The notes beneath the pieces are model-generated. The model was not told where the DNA came from. It searched no databases and saw only the letters and a list, made by a program, of their open reading frames with translations. Source: Apiosordaria backusii (taxonomy: Eukaryota > Ascomycota > Sordariomycetes > Sordariales > Lasiosphaeriaceae). Taken from it: a DNA stretch of 64,000 bases. A program made the position numbers and the translations under genes. The stretch is from NCBI GenBank assembly GCA_030549205.1, contig JAUKTV010000005.1:992001-1056000 (forward strand). Reading direction: 5' to 3'. This document shows, piece after piece, positions 30,792 through 42,000 of this stretch (position 1 is its first letter; every line of letters starts with the position of its first letter).

Positions 30792-32318
30792 GGTTCCGCT
30801 TCACGCACTGCGGTACTAGAAAGGATGATGGTAGTGGTGAGCAAGGTGAAAGAGCAGCTGGCGCAAGCTCGCCGGGATCACAGCAACTGCGAAAGCCAAC
30901 AGTCTGCGGGGCAGGCGAGGCAGGGATTGATCGTGGGGTTTGCGACAGTTGAGCAGGGGGCACGGGGTAGTGATTATGGAACAGAAAGTGTTTACAAAGG
31001 GCTCAAGAATTGCCTTGCTGGCGTTTGCATATTTGGGAAGGTAGAAAAAATCAAATGTGTGAGGACTGATGTGGTTGCTGCCGAAGAGTGCAGTGGTCGT
31101 GGTGGGTGGGCCGAACACAAGCTTGAAGCGACGAGAGCCCGCCAAGAATATGACGACGCAAGCTCCACTTTCGTGCACCACGCAACCTCCTGTGAAGCTC
31201 ATTCCTGTCAGCCTGGGGGGTTACATAAGCACCAAGATCACCTCATGTACACTACATCACCGCTTTGGTGTTGCAGCCTCTCTCAAGTTACAATGATGTC
31301 ATGCATCAAGCTCTTTTTAAGTCATTTTGTTTTCAAAGTTTGTTTCATTTCAAGATAGACCACGCAGCTAAGTATAAAACCTTTATGTGCTCTCTTTCCC
31401 CCATCAATTCCAAAGTTGACAGAAGTCCAAGTTTGTACAACCCAAGAATGGAACCAGACAAAGCGGCAAGCCATGAAGATGAAGATGAACGGGCAAATAG
31501 GTAACCATTTCTTCCCCTTTCCCTTGCTGTCCTTGCCATTCCCTTTCTCTAGCAAAAGACTGTATCTGTTTGGTTTTTTTCCACTCCTTTCCCTGTATAA
31601 GTTTTCCTTGCCAAAAAAAAAATATCGTTGTCATACCCGTCATCTCGTCATTCCAACCATTCCATACTCTCCCCTCCTTTCACTGGGTAAACACTGGGAA
31701 CAGACAGAAGGGTACCGCCCTCTCTGCTTCCCAACAGCACCTCCCTATATGTAACCACTACATGCCCCCTTGCCCCCCTGATAACCATCCTTCGCTTGAC
31801 CCCAAGTTGGAAGTTTGGTTATTTGATGATGATGGAAGTGACGATGATGAAGACAGAGAAAAGAACCATGACCAAAATATGAAAACAGATGGGCTGTCTG
31901 AACCCGCACTCCCCTCGTAGTTGAGGGGACATTCCCAGATTTTATCTTTCCGAACCAAAAAAAAAAGAAAATTCAAATGAGAGAGCAAAATAGCCAAGAA
32001 AAAAGAAACAAGAGGTAGGTAGATGTGACAACAGATCACCCCCTCAAACAGGTAACTCCTTTTTTTCTTCCCTGCCCAGCCTTGATCATGATGAGCTGAA
32101 CAATATCCAAAAGCCCCCCCTCCAATTCTATGATTTAATCCGCTCACGAAATGCTAGGTAGTGTAACAATAATATGACAAGACAAGGAAAACTAAGGTGG
32201 ACAGAGACCGGTATGACTGGAATCCCTGGTGTCGGATGAGGTACTGGTGGTACACTCTTGAAAAGGTATGTGTACATATATATACATATATATGTCTGTG
32301 GGTGTATGTTCATGTGTT
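30792..32318. other. SNX41 upstream region / CRIB-protein 3' flank
   Basis: A 1.5-kb stretch with long pyrimidine and A tracts (for example about 31500-31620) and an alternating TATA/ACAT tract (TACATATATATACATATATAT, within 32273-32294) just beyond the CRIB-protein stop. No gene recognised. Confidence 0.45.
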
Positions 32319-34805
32319 TTAGATACGATTTCCGCTCAGCTGAACTGAGGGGAAAAGGGTATACTGGTTGGGAGGAGGCGGCGTGCTGAGACTTGTCGTC
32401 CTCGCGCGTCCACGCTTGGCTTGAACGAAGCTCTTGGTCTTCGCGGGCCACGTCTCTTCGGTGGCCAGCTGCAAGAGGTTCGATTCGCTGCCGCGGCTCC
32501 TAAATTCCCGACGGCGACCAGTGGGCTTGGCCACTTCCTCGGACTCGGGAAGGGTGGGCATGACACCCGACTCCAAAGCAGGAAATGTTTCTGGCTTCAC
32601 GGGACAGTTGTCCATATCCAACGACGTCGTGCTGGGGGTCAACTGAGTAAAGTCGGTCATAGTGGAAGCGGCAGAAATATGCTTTTCGAACCCGGAATGA
32701 GCGCTCTCGTATGTGCCGGTCGTGGAGGCACTGGTTCGATAGCGGTGAGGAGCGTCATCGAAATTGCGCAGGGCAACATCATGGGGCTCATCCCGCTCAG
32801 CCTCACAAGCCAGCATCTGCTGTTGGAAATCCAGGGGAATCAACAGCGATGGCGACAAGGTGAAGCCGTGACACTCTTTGAAGCTGGACGCATCGGATGG
32901 CTTCCTTACATGAAGCAAGCGCTTCGACTCGGTGAGGGGCAGGGAGAAGTTGGAAGCGCTGGGGTTGGTGACAATGGTCGGTGTGATGGCCTCGTGGGCA
33001 GTGGCAGACAGTTGGCTGACGGGACTCAAAGCGGGCACGTCAAACCGTGCAGCCGAAAGCATAGTCGGCGAGACATCGCAAGACTCGGCACGGCGGTCAT
33101 GATCGTCCACAGGCGTCGCGCTGTCTCGGCTGAGCTCGAATGACGGTCGATGCCACTCATAGTCGCAGTCCGCCTCAGCAGCATGCTCATAACAATAATC
33201 GATATCATCCTCCCAGTTGTCTCGGATGAGACCGTCGGTCCCTTCATTCAAAACTGCCTCGAGGGCACGCTGTGCAGCAACCAGATCGAAGCGGCCCAGT
33301 GTCTCCGAGGCTTGGCTTTCCCGACGGTCCTCGTCATCGTTCTTTCGAATGGAAAACGCCCTAAGCATCGGTACCGAGTGGCTCCCACGCAGCGAAGAGT
33401 TGCTGGCAACGCTAGCTCGCGACTTTCTGTATGTAAACGCGTTTTCTTCCTCCTCGGGCACGTCCGGTAGGGTGTACTCTGATGCATTGGCGCTTGGGGA
33501 TGGCAGTGGCCAGTTCGCGTCGCCAGAAGGGCTTCTGATATGCGCAGAGATGTGCTCGGGGATGACACCCATCTCTGGTCCAGGAATATAGCCGCACGAG
33601 GTCGCTGGGGGGCTCCCAGCATCTGAAATCTGGGAGAATGGCTGAGGATAGCGGAAGCTGGTGTTTGGCCTGTCCATCGAGTCGAGGCGCTCGTGTCGAG
33701 ACGACATGCGGCTAGAGACACGAGGGGGTGGGAGAGGGGGATATGGTGTGGTGCTGTCAATGGGAGATCTTGGAGGGCGCGGTGGTGGGGCCATGCTTAG
33801 TTGGTCTTGGGATTGTGAGCGCTTGAGGAGGCGACGTGGAGAGCGCTTCATGATACCAGATGGGGGCCGAGTCAAGACGCTCCTGGCCAGTTCCTCGGTT
33901 AGAACCCCCATTCCATCCTCGTCGCCTAGAGGAAGCGACTCGGATGAGAAGTCGTTGAAGTGCAAATCATCCGCCCTGATCCCTTTCAACACACCGGTGG
34001 CAGGGGCTTGCGAGGCTCGAACGTGGGAAAACTCGGAAGCCAACGCTTGTCGATTCGTCCGCTGCAGATCGGGGAGGTGGTCCTTTTGAGTATGCATTAC
34101 ATGCTGAAAGTTGTATGGGCCAGAAATCTGGATCTTGCGGCTGGCATCGTTTGTGTCTGCCTTGGAACTCCGGCGCAGCCCAAACAAGGACGGAATGCTC
34201 GAGTCCCGGTTCGGCATCGATGTCGGAGGAGGTGGCAAGAGCAAAGCCTCGGGGCCCGTCTCCCCAGAATATACCGAGCTTGCTGCCGAACTCTGGGCGC
34301 TGCTCTCACGTCTTAGCCTTCCTCTCCGGTTGAAGAGCGATTTGCTAAAGAACTGCACGCTTTCAGGGCGGTCCTTGGACGGCATGCTGCTGGATGTCGA
34401 CCGGCCTGATGATTTCCGCGATAAGCTCTTAGCCTCCAACACATTCTCCCACGAGGGTCTGTCCACCGAAGTAAGAGACCGCAATGAAGACGAGTTCGAG
34501 GAGTGGCTCTGGTGCTTGTCCCGAACAGATGCTCGCTGCATCTGCCTGCGAATACTTTCTGGTGAGGGCGGCCCGTCGATAGCAGGGCCGAGAAAGCTCT
34601 CCATGTTGTTGTTGTTGTCACTGGGAACCTCAACATGGTCCCAAGGTGTTACATCAGCGGAAGCCGGGACTGGTAGTACGACAGGTGGCGGCGGCGGCGC
34701 TGTTTCTGTCCTCTCATCCTTCAACTGCTTGCCCGTCTTCGGCCGCGATCCCGAGCCCTTCTCGACCGCGTACACCGGAAGCTGAGAAACCGCCCACATC
34801 TGCAT
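32319..34805 (-). CDS. CRIB-domain protein, putative Cdc42/Rac effector
   Basis: A single exon of 828 residues starting at an ATG in good context (CCACCATGC). At about residues 224-240 it has a CRIB/PBD motif, IQISGPYNFQHVMHTQ, matching the consensus I-S-x-P-x(2,4)-F-x-H-x(2)-H. This motif binds GTP-loaded Cdc42 or Rac. No kinase domain follows, so it is not a PAK. The rest is low-complexity and predicted disordered, rich in Ser, Pro, Arg and poly-Pro blocks (PPPPPVVLPVP, PPPRPPRSP), with one more regular stretch ETLGRFDLVAAQRALEAVLN. A scaffold or adaptor role in polarity or septum formation, like yeast Gic proteins, is inference. A second in-frame Met three codons in (MWAVSQLPVYAVEK) is an alternative start. 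Upstream lies the 12-kb gene-free block. Confidence 0.82.
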   Translation of the reverse strand: MQMWAVSQLPVYAVEKGSGSRPKTGKQLKDERTETAPPPPPVVLPVPASADVTPWDHVEVPSDNNNNMESFLGPAIDGPPSPESIRRQMQRASVRDKHQSHSSNSSSLRSLTSVDRPSWENVLEAKSLSRKSSGRSTSSSMPSKDRPESVQFFSKSLFNRRGRLRRESSAQSSAASSVYSGETGPEALLLPPPPTSMPNRDSSIPSLFGLRRSSKADTNDASRKIQISGPYNFQHVMHTQKDHLPDLQRTNRQALASEFSHVRASQAPATGVLKGIRADDLHFNDFSSESLPLGDEDGMGVLTEELARSVLTRPPSGIMKRSPRRLLKRSQSQDQLSMAPPPRPPRSPIDSTTPYPPLPPPRVSSRMSSRHERLDSMDRPNTSFRYPQPFSQISDAGSPPATSCGYIPGPEMGVIPEHISAHIRSPSGDANWPLPSPSANASEYTLPDVPEEEENAFTYRKSRASVASNSSLRGSHSVPMLRAFSIRKNDDEDRRESQASETLGRFDLVAAQRALEAVLNEGTDGLIRDNWEDDIDYCYEHAAEADCDYEWHRPSFELSRDSATPVDDHDRRAESCDVSPTMLSAARFDVPALSPVSQLSATAHEAITPTIVTNPSASNFSLPLTESKRLLHVRKPSDASSFKECHGFTLSPSLLIPLDFQQQMLACEAERDEPHDVALRNFDDAPHRYRTSASTTGTYESAHSGFEKHISAASTMTDFTQLTPSTTSLDMDNCPVKPETFPALESGVMPTLPESEEVAKPTGRRREFRSRGSESNLLQLATEETWPAKTKSFVQAKRGRARTTSLSTPPPPNQYTLFPSVQLSGNRI

Positions 34806-37800
34806 GGTGGGCGGTGGTTGTGGTTTCCTGCTGTCTTCTGGTTCAACAGCTGTTCTTTCCTTGTCAACTGACGCTTGTCAGTTAGACTCTGCGCCTTCTT
34901 GATCTCCTCGATCCTGACTGGTAGTCCCGTCTGTGTGGTTGATACGCCGTGCTGATCGGACGGGTGATTTGCGAGAGAGTGGAGACCTGTGGGTGGCTGT
35001 TTATGCGTTATGCTTTGGTGGTGAAATAGGTGGTGGTGGTGAGGTGGTGATGCGAGACGTCGACGAGGGGGACGCGTCCAGGGCGGATTGCAAAACAACA
35101 ATGCAATGCGATGTGACGGGAAAGGAGTGACAAGTCGTCGACGTCGACGCCTGGGGAAAGCAGCCAGGAAGTTGGAGACGTATTATTTTTTAGGGAAAGA
35201 GAGCCGGAAACCACTCAATTGTGGGGGATGGACAGCTCCGGGGTCCCCATATATTAATTCCTGAGTGCCAGAGTGAGAGACAGGACCCAAGAGTGATTTC
35301 CCATCCTGGCAGCTCCTCGCAATGCATCTGGGGTCTTGTGTTGCTGGGAGCCAGCGGCGCCAATGGCGAGGGTGCCGTGGCTTCGTCCTCCCGCTCCCAG
35401 GGGGCTCCCTGTCAACAAAGATTCTGGAGCCCAGGGGTGGGGTGGTAGAGGGTGGAGGGTGTCGATAGCTGCACCCCGCCGACCCGATGGTGTGTCTGCT
35501 CATACCCACCGTTAGGGACCGATAGCCTGCTGGGGAAACGCTGGCCTGGCTGTGCCACAAAACGGTGACGATGACGGCGGAGACGATGGCTCGCTCCTGC
35601 ATCCTTCCACCCATTGAAGATCGTCGTCATCTGGAGATATACATACCAATCCTTATAATAAACCTGAGAGACAAACGTGTTTCCTGACTCTCGGCTCCGC
35701 ACCTTCAACATGGCCTTGTCTTAGACATCGGGATAGGCCGAGGCACGGACTCAACACAGGTGAACGGGACGGCTCAGTCAACTGGCGACCCAGAAAACGG
35801 CCAAGACACTTGAACGTTCTTCATCAAGCAACGACAACTCAATAACATGGTCCTGTATTTGGGCCCCCGAATGCGATGCTGGATGACAGCTGACAGGACT
35901 AGGGAGAAGCAGGAGCATGCGTCAAGGTTGCAATACGACTCAATATAAAACTGACAGTAATGCCGTCGGCGTACGGCTCACATAGGCCGTCCCTGGGTTG
36001 ACGACATGCTGAACGTACGGAAGCGAAAAGAAGCGAAAGCAGTTCAGAAAGACCGCAGAAGGGTTGTTCAGCTAGTGTGCTTGCTTGCTGTCCTGCCGTT
36101 GATGTATGGGTGAATATCTGAATGGCCCTCTGTTTGCCTCGACGGGAGGGAGGGGCAGACAAGTGTGTCCAATCTATCCATATGAACGCAGGCCTCAAAG
36201 TGGTGGTGTGGAAAATATTCCACGCGGCTTCCAGATGGCGCGTCTCAAGCTGTAGATTCGGTGCAATACTACCTCAGGCGCGTCGTGCGTGATGTCTCTG
36301 AAGGCAAACACCCGTCCTGGGTCTGGGGGAGCGTTACGATAAATTTAGCCCTCCTGGAACTGATTCGCCAAAGCTGTTGAGCATGTGCAGCAATTGTATG
36401 CCGGTAAGTCTTGAAGTGCCGCATATTCATTGCGGTCGCAACGGCGACATCATGTGCTGCTTGTTGATCTCGGAACAAACGGCTCTTGCCATAGCTCACA
36501 TGTTTTGTCGGAGGAGATGCGATGAGGCCGAAGCCTTGGACCTTGGCTTGTGTCGTCGAGCGGGGTTGAAAAGTTTTGAGGAATGTGATTCCCGAGGAGT
36601 TAGTAGTTCGAGGTAAGGCGGCTGATCGACCCAGCGGCCCGATCATGAGCGGCTTTTCTACATAGCTCCGGGGAAGCGTCCATCGTTCGTCTTGGTCGAT
36701 ATTGTGGGTATGGGGAAAGTAAGGTGGTTTCTGTCTCCTCTCTCTGCTCTGTCTTGCCCAGCTTTCGTCGACATCGTTTTGATGCCATCGTCAGTTTCCA
36801 TGACGGTGGTCTGAGAACCACATGTTCGAACAGCCTTCGCTCTGCAAATTTGGATCGGCGTCCGTTGTTGGGCATGCGCCGCGGATCGACTTTGGAAGGA
36901 ACCGGCTCATTGGGTGATGCATGAATTCCTTGCAAGATAATGTCCGGGATGCTTGGTGTTGGAGTTTCCAGGTTTCCTGCTTTGGGCAGGTCGAAGAGCC
37001 CTGTGCCCTAGGGTTCACTATGGAGAATGGAGCGACAGGTGCCTCCCTGTTCCTGTTCAAGTTGAAACTTAGCTCACCTAACCCCCACTCTCTACATCCA
37101 TGGATGTCTTTTGCACCACTGTCTTCCAACCCGACGTGACCGTGATTGCTTCAGGCATTCGACAACATGATAGCCGTTCACTCCATTCGAAAATATGGCC
37201 AACTTACAGTGCTCAATCATCCTTTTGCTAACGCTTCTCGAGGTGGTGCTGCAGACCTAAACCGAAAATCCGGTTAAAAGCGAAACAAGGCGGAAGTGCT
37301 TTCCGGAACGAACTCAACCGTCGACCGTTCTTTTTTCCTTCGGTTCTACTAACGGTCAACGGCGACGGGAACGCTACGGATAGACCGTAATGACAGATCC
37401 AGCGCCCCGGGACCCCGTTATTCAAGGCCCGCTATCCACCGTTTTACTCCTCGTTTGAACTTTGAACGGCAGGGTTTTTTTTAATGACGCCGTCTTCAGT
37501 TGGTGGGCTGAAAAACATGGTGAGGCGCATCTCCACGCTATCTCCCACGCTATCGATGCTGTTGTCTTTGCTCCTGGTCATCTGGCTAACCAGCTGACAG
37601 GAGGCGCATCCCCTGGATGTCGATGCATTGGGAACTTCTGCTCCGCTCTTCAAAAGACAGACTGCTTGTTTTGACAGAATCACAGCGAGTCGACACCGTG
37701 CCGTAAGAAGGCTACTTGCAACACACCGACGGACACCACTAATAGGAGCTCATGCTGTACGACACAACGGGAGTCCCGGGAGGCACTGTCATAGGCCCTC

Positions 37801-39000
37801 CACCCAAAACGGGACGCGACCCTAAGAATCCCACCGAGTTGTCGACGGACTTTAGTGTAACTAGACATGAGGGCGCGAATGCCATCAAGTTCTAGTTCAA
37901 CGGCTTGCCCCCCTACCACAATTGAAACTCGCTACGCGTGGTGTACACATTGGACAACTCTCGACATACAAATCGCAGTTTTTTTGCGCCGGTGCCGTCT
38001 GTACAAGTCTATGTATATCTGAGATCGATCTCGTTCGATTTACCAACCATTGACCAATGGCATGCCAAAACAGACCTTGCCCTGTCCAGCACTTTCGGGG
38101 ACCACCGCCAGGTTCCCAGTACACCTATTCCACGGTATTTATTGTTAGTGGGACAAGGGGTTATTTGGTGGAAGATGCTAGAAAATGACACTGGCCACGC
38201 TAACAACAATTCCCCTGAGGGTAGGTGTAGGCTGGAACTAAAACAGTGGGGTTTAGCCTTTGTCCCTCCGTTTCCCTGCTCTGGAAGGATTCCACCATCA
38301 GTGCGTCCAACGAAGTGTCACAGCGCGAGGCGGTCAGCACAAGAATTGTGTCGACAATCAGACTGTACCACGGAGGACCAGTCGACCCACAGAGCTCGGA
38401 GGGACTATCCGAGAGACGTCCAATTACACGGTGGCTTTACTCGACCTCTCCATCATGATGCGTTTACGAAGGAGACCGTCGTCGACCAAGACCGACGATG
38501 GTTTCCGGGTTTTGAGTGTCGCTGATCCGGGAAGGGTCCCATCGGCCCATGTTATGAACACAAAGCACCGCCTGTCTTCGACAGCACATGCTCGTCATCA
38601 GCCTATTTCAGATTCATAGCCAACCGCCCGTCACTCAACCCAACCACCAGACCGGGAAGACGCCGCTGACGGACATATGGACGGATACGAATCTAGGAAA
38701 GCCAGTACATGTTTGAGATGAGCCCGCTCTCGGCCGGAAAGGCAGACGTTTTACCAGCAGAAGACGATCTCCTCCCTCTTGCACCAGTACCCTTCTCAGA
38801 AGAGATTCGGGAGCTGGATGTTAGAGGGTTGCAAAACGCAAGCCACAGCGGATTATCAAGATCACAGCGGCGTTGGGTTGGCTACCAATATACGTTACCA
38901 ACGGCACGGAACAGCCGCGCCGGACTTCTCTTGCAGAAGAAGTTTGTGGCGGCCAGCTGCTGATGGGACCGACTCTCTCATCTCGCTCGCCGGCAGGTCA

Positions 39001-39043
39001 CATACACTACACTACACATAGTGTATGCATTGTATGTACATAC
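39001..39043. repeat. Inverted repeat and 12-bp palindrome
   Basis: CATACACTA (39001-39009) pairs with TAGTGTATG (39019-39027) across a 9-nt loop. Five bases later comes the perfect palindrome GTATGTACATAC (39032-39043). The two could form adjacent hairpins or protein-binding dyads. Confidence 0.7.
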
Positions 39044-42000
39044 CTTATGTTTGGTCGGGGAGCTTGGCAGGACGGCGATAGACATTGCCAATCCTGTTCT
39101 TGGAGGAGCACAACTGATATCACTATCTGCGGCGGCTCACTGTAATGTAGAAGAGTGGACGGTGCGCAGTACGTGTACGCTTCAAGGCACGCCGATGACG
39201 AATTGCGCCCCGGTTCTGGAAGCTCAAGTCGCTGCATCCACCCGCGTCCAAAGCGTGTCTCTTCTCGATTCTGGTTGGATCGCGGGAAATCAACCGTGTC
39301 AGCCGCAGCCCCTGCAGGGCACGAACCATGACCAAAAGGGGCTAAACCAGCCAGTCGGGCTTCCTTCTGCACACTAACGCCAAACCAGGGCATGAATGCT
39401 GCAACGGGGAAGGCTGGCGCCATCCAGGGGGCGGAAAGCTGGCGGGGTGGCCCTTGCAGAACCTCCTCGACACGTCTTCCTTGCGGCCGTACCTGCAGAA
39501 AAAACCTCATGCCCAGCATGCCAGCATACACTACAGAAGCGGTTTGGATATCGTTCGACTTTTCTTCTCAGATTGACTGAGGGTGAAGTCTGCTGAACCG
39601 AGGCTCTCCTGAATCATGAACAAAAGAGAGACAGAGACCCAAAAGTTCCAGACCCCAGGCACAAGGCTAAAATCACCTGTTCTAGACATGATCTGCAATA
39701 CGTCATGCATATTGGAGTTTATGTCGAGCGCTGCTGAGATTTGGTTGGCGAGCTTGCCATATATTTGCTCGGAGAATGTCGCAGACTCTGCACGATACAA
39801 TAACCGGTCAACACAACAGGCACAATGGTGGGTTGCGTTTGCTGCCAGCTGAGGCGGAATGGTATATTAACCCACCATCACATTCTCAACCAAGACTGGG
39901 CTTTTTAGAAGTACATGGACCCGAACCAAAGAACGCGACACCATCAGATACAACAACAGCAGACAGCATCTTCATGATGCCAATTCTACGAACACAAAAA
40001 ACATATAGTCAACAACGACGAGTTCCGTTTCGAAACGGTTACTAACGGGCATCCCACTCCACTGTAGTTCATCCGATCCTATAAACCAACTGACTCGGCT
40101 TATCAAGGTGGAAAACGTTATGTTCGCACGTTACTGGCACCTCGGGGGGTAATTCATGACATTATGTGGCACAACTCGAGATTAGACATCCCTATGCTTA
40201 GACAGCCTCGTACACTAGTTCTCGCTCGACGACTCCGTAATGATTGGCCAATTCGCTTCGCCAAACACGAAAAGTGTTACATACAGCACCCAGGGCACCA
40301 AGAAGATGAGACGTAACTATTTACAAACGGAGTGGAAACAGCGAGACATCGGGGCTGCCAGTGTCTGAGACCGAAACAGGGACTTTGCTGGATGGGGTGT
40401 TGTTTCGTGCCCACAGTTCGTCCGGGACAAGAGGAAATCCCCACAAACACACGGCAATCGAGGACGAGATAAAACTTGCAACCTACGAGGTGGCAGCGCG
40501 ATGGAGAATGCAACAGTTTACTCACAGGCCCAGCAAGGAACTTCATTGGCAAACCGATATCTCACCCTCAACCTTGTCACATCGCGCTTCCACCGCAACC
40601 CTGTCTGGCGAGCTAGAATCGCCAGATCCAAAAGGGCCGTTGCCTCTCTCCTCGTCAGATCCGGATTCAAGGCTTGATGACATGGTGACATTTCGATATC
40701 GCTAAAAACTGTCTCGAGCTTTGGGCGGTCAGCTCAGTGGGCACAGTGGAGTTCGCAAGAGAAGCAAGGACAAGGAGGTTGTCAAATGGCCAAGGTGGCA
40801 CCCGGGCGGCGCTCCAACGGCAGAGCAAGGAAACACTCCAATCTCTGGCCGACTTGTTCCCGCCGACCGTTTTGTCAACGGATGGATAGGTGTTGATTGT
40901 CAACCACATTCTCCTTGTCTTTTCAACAACCACGAATGCAAAGAATCAGTCCCACGTGTAAACCGACGATAGGTTTCCAATGCCTCGGAGCTCAAGAAGA
41001 GGCAGATCGCAAGCAGGCGTGCAGGGGCCGGAGGAGCTTAGCAGCGGGCTACTGCAGCATCTTCCAACTTCCTGATTGGTAAGGTGCTAACAATTCTTCT
41101 TCTCTTCCTGATTCTCAACAACAGCGGTACATACATACACTACGGAGGACGGGCGGAAGGGATGGAACAGAGCGGAGACCCATTACCATCTCCATCATCA
41201 AGGCTCGGTGTCCCGCTGTCAAACACAAACCCCACGAATCTTCCCTTTTTCTTTCTCCCCTCGGTTCTCTCTCTCTCGCGTTGTCAAGCAACTTTTGCCG
41301 AAGTGTTAGGGCACAAGGACAGGGACAGGGTCTAAGGGGAAGGCCACCCCACAGTTCCGTGTCTTGGTTTCGGGGCTTGCCTTGACGGACGGGGTCGACG
41401 GCCGGCCAACTCTGCGGCCACCACCACGCGAGGATCCCCAAAGTCTGGTCCTGCAGCGCTGAGAGAAAGACAAGCCCGACATTTGCATGATGGAAGACTG
41501 TTTCTTGTCTTGGCAGGTGGATCTTTTCCTATCTTCTCAGTCATCAAACCTCTTTTCTTTTTTGCTGTGTTTTTTGACTGCATCCTGCGGTCTGCGTTTT
41601 CCAACACCAACTAGAAGCGGGGTTGGACTTCTCGACAAGCTTCCCGGTAGCTCCCCCGGCAGCTTTTCTGGTAGGGATATGTAGGATCCGCAAGGTGCTC
41701 ACAGCTCCGAGCTCCCCATACAAAAGAATTACCTCAGCAGGATCGACCCTGGTGTTGGGCTTGAACGTTTCTTCTTAGCGGGACCTGGCCCAAGTGCTGC
41801 TGCTCACGGGATTCCAACGGCAGGGCACAGCGTTGATAACAAGAGATGCGGTGTGACTGAGGAGCAAAAGGCTGACGGACCCGTCTCATCACAGAGGAGT
41901 CTGTTCTGTCAATGCGAGCAAACCTTGTCGAAAGAGGAGCTATTCGGACGATTACAGTCCAGTGAGGGACCACAAACGCGCGCCGCAAAAAAGTTTGACA

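Noticed and set aside
1884..31000. Functional cluster linking CBC2 and CEG1 (both cap-related)
   Set aside because: They are about 25 kb apart with many unrelated genes between them; chance neighbours are the simplest explanation.
38001..38120. Repeat-induced point mutation as the cause of the gene-free block
   Set aside because: In this sampled stretch TpA is clearly rarer than ApT and CpG is present, the opposite of a RIP signature.
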